NCBI GenBank assembly: GCA_964628285.1
Contig: CAZVNP010000002.1
Span: forward strand, 62,001-126,000
DNA length: 64,000 bases
DNA from: JAPLDP01 sp964628285
GTDB taxonomy: Bacteria; Bacteroidota; Bacteroidia; Bacteroidales; JAGONC01
Direction of reading: 5' to 3'
The stretch's first letter is position 1. Every line of letters begins with the position of its first letter. The notes beneath the pieces are model-generated. The model had not been told where the DNA came from. It was given only the letters and a program-made list of their open reading frames with translations, and made no database searches. Made by a program: the position numbers and the translations under genes. Of the stretch, positions 61,929 through 64,000 are shown piece after piece.

Positions 61929-63032
61929 ATGAAAGTCAATAATAAGGAATACCGGACCATCTGGATGAGAGACCTGACTGTCTTTATGATCGACCAGAAC
62001 AGACTGCCGTTCCATTTTAAAATTCACAAGGTTGAAGATTATGCTGCTTTATGCGAGGCCATCCGTGACATGACCGTGCGTGGTGCGGGAGCCATAGGCG
62101 CCGCTGCCGGTTTTGCCATGGCTTTGGCCTGTGATCAGGCACAGCATCAGCATGACGACGATTTTATTGACCGTGCCCGCAGGGAGATTGAGGAAACACG
62201 CCCGACAGCCCGGAATCTGTCTTATGCCACCCAACGGGTGTACGAGGCAGGACGTCATTCCGTTGAAATGGCACTGAAAGAAGCACAGAATATCGCCGAG
62301 GAAAATGTGGAAGAGGGCCGGAGGATAGGTCTTAACGGTAGTGAGTTGCTCCGTGATGGTTGCCGCATCCTGACGCACTGCAACACCGGATGGCTGGCCT
62401 TTGTCGATCACGGCTCGGCTCTTTCAGCGATCTATCATGCCCACCGTGGCGGTAAGAAGCTGTTTGTATATGTGGACGAAACCAGGCCCCGGGGCCAGGG
62501 AGCCCTGCTGACGGCATGGGAACTGCTCCATGAGGGTGTGCCTTTCAATATTGTGATCGATAGTGCGGGAGCCTACCTCATGTCACAGGGTCTAGTCAAC
62601 GTCGTGCTCACCGGGGCCGACAGGGTCGCGGCCAACGGCGATGTGGCCAATAAGATCGGGACACTCGAAAAAGCCATCATTGCCAGGGAATATGGTGTAC
62701 CTTTTTATGTCGCCGCACCCGTCTCTACCTTTGACCTGAGTTGCGCCACAGGCTCTTCCATGGTCATCGAGCAAAGAGATGTGGATGAAGTGCTCTTCCA
62801 AACAGGCAGCGATGCCACCGGGCGTGAAAAGAAAATACGTGTCGCAGCACCCCGTGCCACAGCTATCAACCCCGCCTTCGATGTGACACCGGCACACTAC
62901 ATCACCGGATTCATCACCAACAAAGGGATCATCAAACCCAGAACGAGAGATATTTTACATCTGATAAAGGGCCATAATCAGACAAGTCCTTTAACCTATG
63001 CTATAAGAAAACACCATGGAAAAAAAATTTAG
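61929..63032 (+). CDS. mtnA: S-methyl-5-thioribose-1-phosphate isomerase
   Basis: The 367-residue product belongs to the MtnA/eIF2B-like fold. It has VRGAGAIGAAAGFAMALA, ARNLSYATQRVY, the catalytic Cys region LTHCNTGWLA, YVDETRPRGQGALLTAWEL and GADRVAANGDVANKIGT with the conserved Asp. It opens the ribose ring in methionine salvage. No other salvage genes are near, so the substrate could also be a related sugar phosphate. Its last 17 bases overlap the next gene. Confidence 0.93.
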   Translation: MKVNNKEYRTIWMRDLTVFMIDQNRLPFHFKIHKVEDYAALCEAIRDMTVRGAGAIGAAAGFAMALACDQAQHQHDDDFIDRARREIEETRPTARNLSYATQRVYEAGRHSVEMALKEAQNIAEENVEEGRRIGLNGSELLRDGCRILTHCNTGWLAFVDHGSALSAIYHAHRGGKKLFVYVDETRPRGQGALLTAWELLHEGVPFNIVIDSAGAYLMSQGLVNVVLTGADRVAANGDVANKIGTLEKAIIAREYGVPFYVAAPVSTFDLSCATGSSMVIEQRDVDEVLFQTGSDATGREKKIRVAAPRATAINPAFDVTPAHYITGFITNKGIIKPRTRDILHLIKGHNQTSPLTYAIRKHHGKKI

Positions 63033-64000
63033 CATCACCGAGGTCACCGATAGAAAATCAAGGAAGGAATTTTTGATGCTTCCCGTGCGGTTGTATAAAA
63101 ACGATCCCAACTGGATTCGCCCTCTCGACCGGGATATTGAAAGGCTCTTTGACCCACGGTACAATAAATTTTTCCATCACGGAACCTGCATCCGGTGGAT
63201 CATGAAGGATGAGCAAGGCACCACCGTCGGCAGGGTGGCCGCCTTTATCGACAGGAAACAGGCCTTTAAATATGACCAGCCGACAGGGGGCATGGGTTTT
63301 TTTGAATGCATTGAGGATGAGAATGCTGCAGTCACGCTCTTTAATACATGCAAAAAGTGGCTCCGCGAAAACGGCATGGAGGCCATGGACGGCCCGATTA
63401 ATTTCGGGGAAAGAAACCAGTGGTGGGGTCTCCTGGTGGACGGCTTCACCGAACCCAACTACTGCACTCCCTATAACTTCAAGTATTACCAGAAGTTCTT
63501 TGAAGATTATGGTTTCAGGGTTTATTTTAAACAATACACTTACCACCGTGAGGTAAAGGGAGGCCTGCTTAAGGTCGTTCACAAAAAAGCCGAAAAGGTT
63601 CTGACAAATTCCGATTACGCGTTCCGCCATATCAGGAAAAAAGACCTGGAACAATACACTGAAGATTTCAGGACCATTTATAACAAAGGATGGATCAAAC
63701 ATACCGGGGTCAATGAGATGAGTGACCTGCAGGCGAAGATTATGATGAAGAAACTGAGGCCGATGCTGGATGACCGTCTGGTATGGTTTGCCTATTACAA
63801 GGATGAACCTGTTGCTTTTTTTATCATGTTGCCTGAGATCAACCAGATCCTGAAGTATGTTAAAGGCAAGATGAATCTCCGGGGTAAGATCATTTACCAG
63901 TATCATAAAATGAAGGGAACCTGCCACAAGGCGTTGGGCATTTTGTTCGGTGTGGTGCCGGAGCATCAGGGCAAAGGGGTGGAGTCGGCCCTGGTGATTG
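63016..64000 (+). CDS. GNAT-like hypothetical protein, cut by window edge
   Basis: An open frame from the ATG at 63016 runs to the right edge (328 codons). It begins MEKKFSITEVTDRKSRKEFL and contains LPVRLYKNDPNWIRPLDRDI, GRVAAFIDRKQAF, INFGERNQWWGLLVDGF and, near the edge, FGVVPEHQGKGVESALVI. That last segment resembles the acetyl-CoA-binding loop of GNAT acetyltransferases (Q/R-x-x-G-x-G/A). Such proteins of about 370-390 residues are common in the phylum without known substrate. It overlaps the mtnA end by 17 bp, so the two are probably co-transcribed. The antisense 302-codon frame is a shadow. Confidence 0.8.
   Translation, partial: MEKKFSITEVTDRKSRKEFLMLPVRLYKNDPNWIRPLDRDIERLFDPRYNKFFHHGTCIRWIMKDEQGTTVGRVAAFIDRKQAFKYDQPTGGMGFFECIEDENAAVTLFNTCKKWLRENGMEAMDGPINFGERNQWWGLLVDGFTEPNYCTPYNFKYYQKFFEDYGFRVYFKQYTYHREVKGGLLKVVHKKAEKVLTNSDYAFRHIRKKDLEQYTEDFRTIYNKGWIKHTGVNEMSDLQAKIMMKKLRPMLDDRLVWFAYYKDEPVAFFIMLPEINQILKYVKGKMNLRGKIIYQYHKMKGTCHKALGILFGVVPEHQGKGVESALVI

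Noticed and set aside
63058..63966. 302-codon antisense frame near the right edge
   Set aside because: The plus-strand frame overlapping mtnA has GNAT-like features and continuous family-like sequence; the antisense frame does not.
1..64000. tRNA, rRNA and known riboswitch genes
   Set aside because: No cloverleaf with a GGTTCGA-type arm, no rRNA-like sequence and no TPP, cobalamin or SAM riboswitch core was noticed by eye; a covariance-model search would be decisive.

Overview
The window looks like a contig from an uncultured member of the Bacteroidota, probably order Bacteroidales or a close relative. The evidence is the type IX secretion (T9SS) outer-membrane protein SprA, two gingipain-like C25 peptidases with T9SS type A sorting tails, DUF6029 and Omp28 proteins, a SufBCDSE operon, a malic enzyme fused to a phosphotransacetylase domain, and many TAnnTTTG (-7) promoter boxes. 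Shine-Dalgarno sequences are mostly absent. A run of exactly 100 N at 57373-57472 is a scaffolding gap. No rRNA, tRNA or CRISPR array was seen.

Layout. 1-4.8 kb is an AT-richer accessory arm. It holds a gene cut by the window edge, a MazF-type toxin with its antitoxin, a decayed tyrosine-recombinase fragment running in frame into an isochorismatase-fold hydrolase, and a HEPN/MNT pair whose HEPN gene has an in-frame stop. Long repeat-rich non-coding stretches flank the HEPN/MNT pair as inverted copies. 4.8-11.4 kb (+) is a biotin-dependent acyl-CoA carboxylase (biotin carboxylase, biotin carrier, carboxyltransferase), a membrane-anchored PHP-like protein and an ArnT/PMT-type glycosyltransferase. 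11.4-18.4 kb (-) carries fumC, an ArsC-like gene, prfB with a programmed frameshift, recX, mdh and maeB. 18.5-28.5 kb (+) has ruvA, sprA, gcvH and two tandem TonB-like genes. 28.6-31.5 kb (-) is thiL-uvrC. 31.6-40.2 kb (+) is sufBCDSE, a DUF59 gene, dxs and a TSUP permease. 40.2-41.5 kb (-) has a dCMP deaminase, a small P-loop kinase and a remnant of a LOG-family gene. 41.6-45.9 kb (+) has manA and a TlpA-DUF6029-Omp28 cluster. 46-54.1 kb (-) is two large C25 peptidases. 54.2-58.7 kb (-) is rbfA, a SAM methyltransferase, a TMTC-like TPR glycosyltransferase interrupted by the gap, and a LolC/E-type permease. 58.8-64 kb (+) is an MsbA-like ABC exporter, an M20 amidohydrolase, mtnA and a GNAT-like gene cut by the right edge.

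Function. The central genes suggest an organism that handles C4 acids and propionyl/methylmalonyl-CoA (carboxylase, fumarase, malate dehydrogenase, malic enzyme), builds Fe-S clusters with SUF, makes isoprenoids by the DXP route and secretes large cysteine peptidases through T9SS. I found no obvious new multi-gene system. The observations most worth following are the recombinase-hydrolase fusion, the broken HEPN gene between inverted composite repeats, a 162-bp inverted-repeat element, the sufB-sufC hairpin, and the thioredoxin-fold/DUF6029/Omp28 cluster beside secreted cysteine peptidases.
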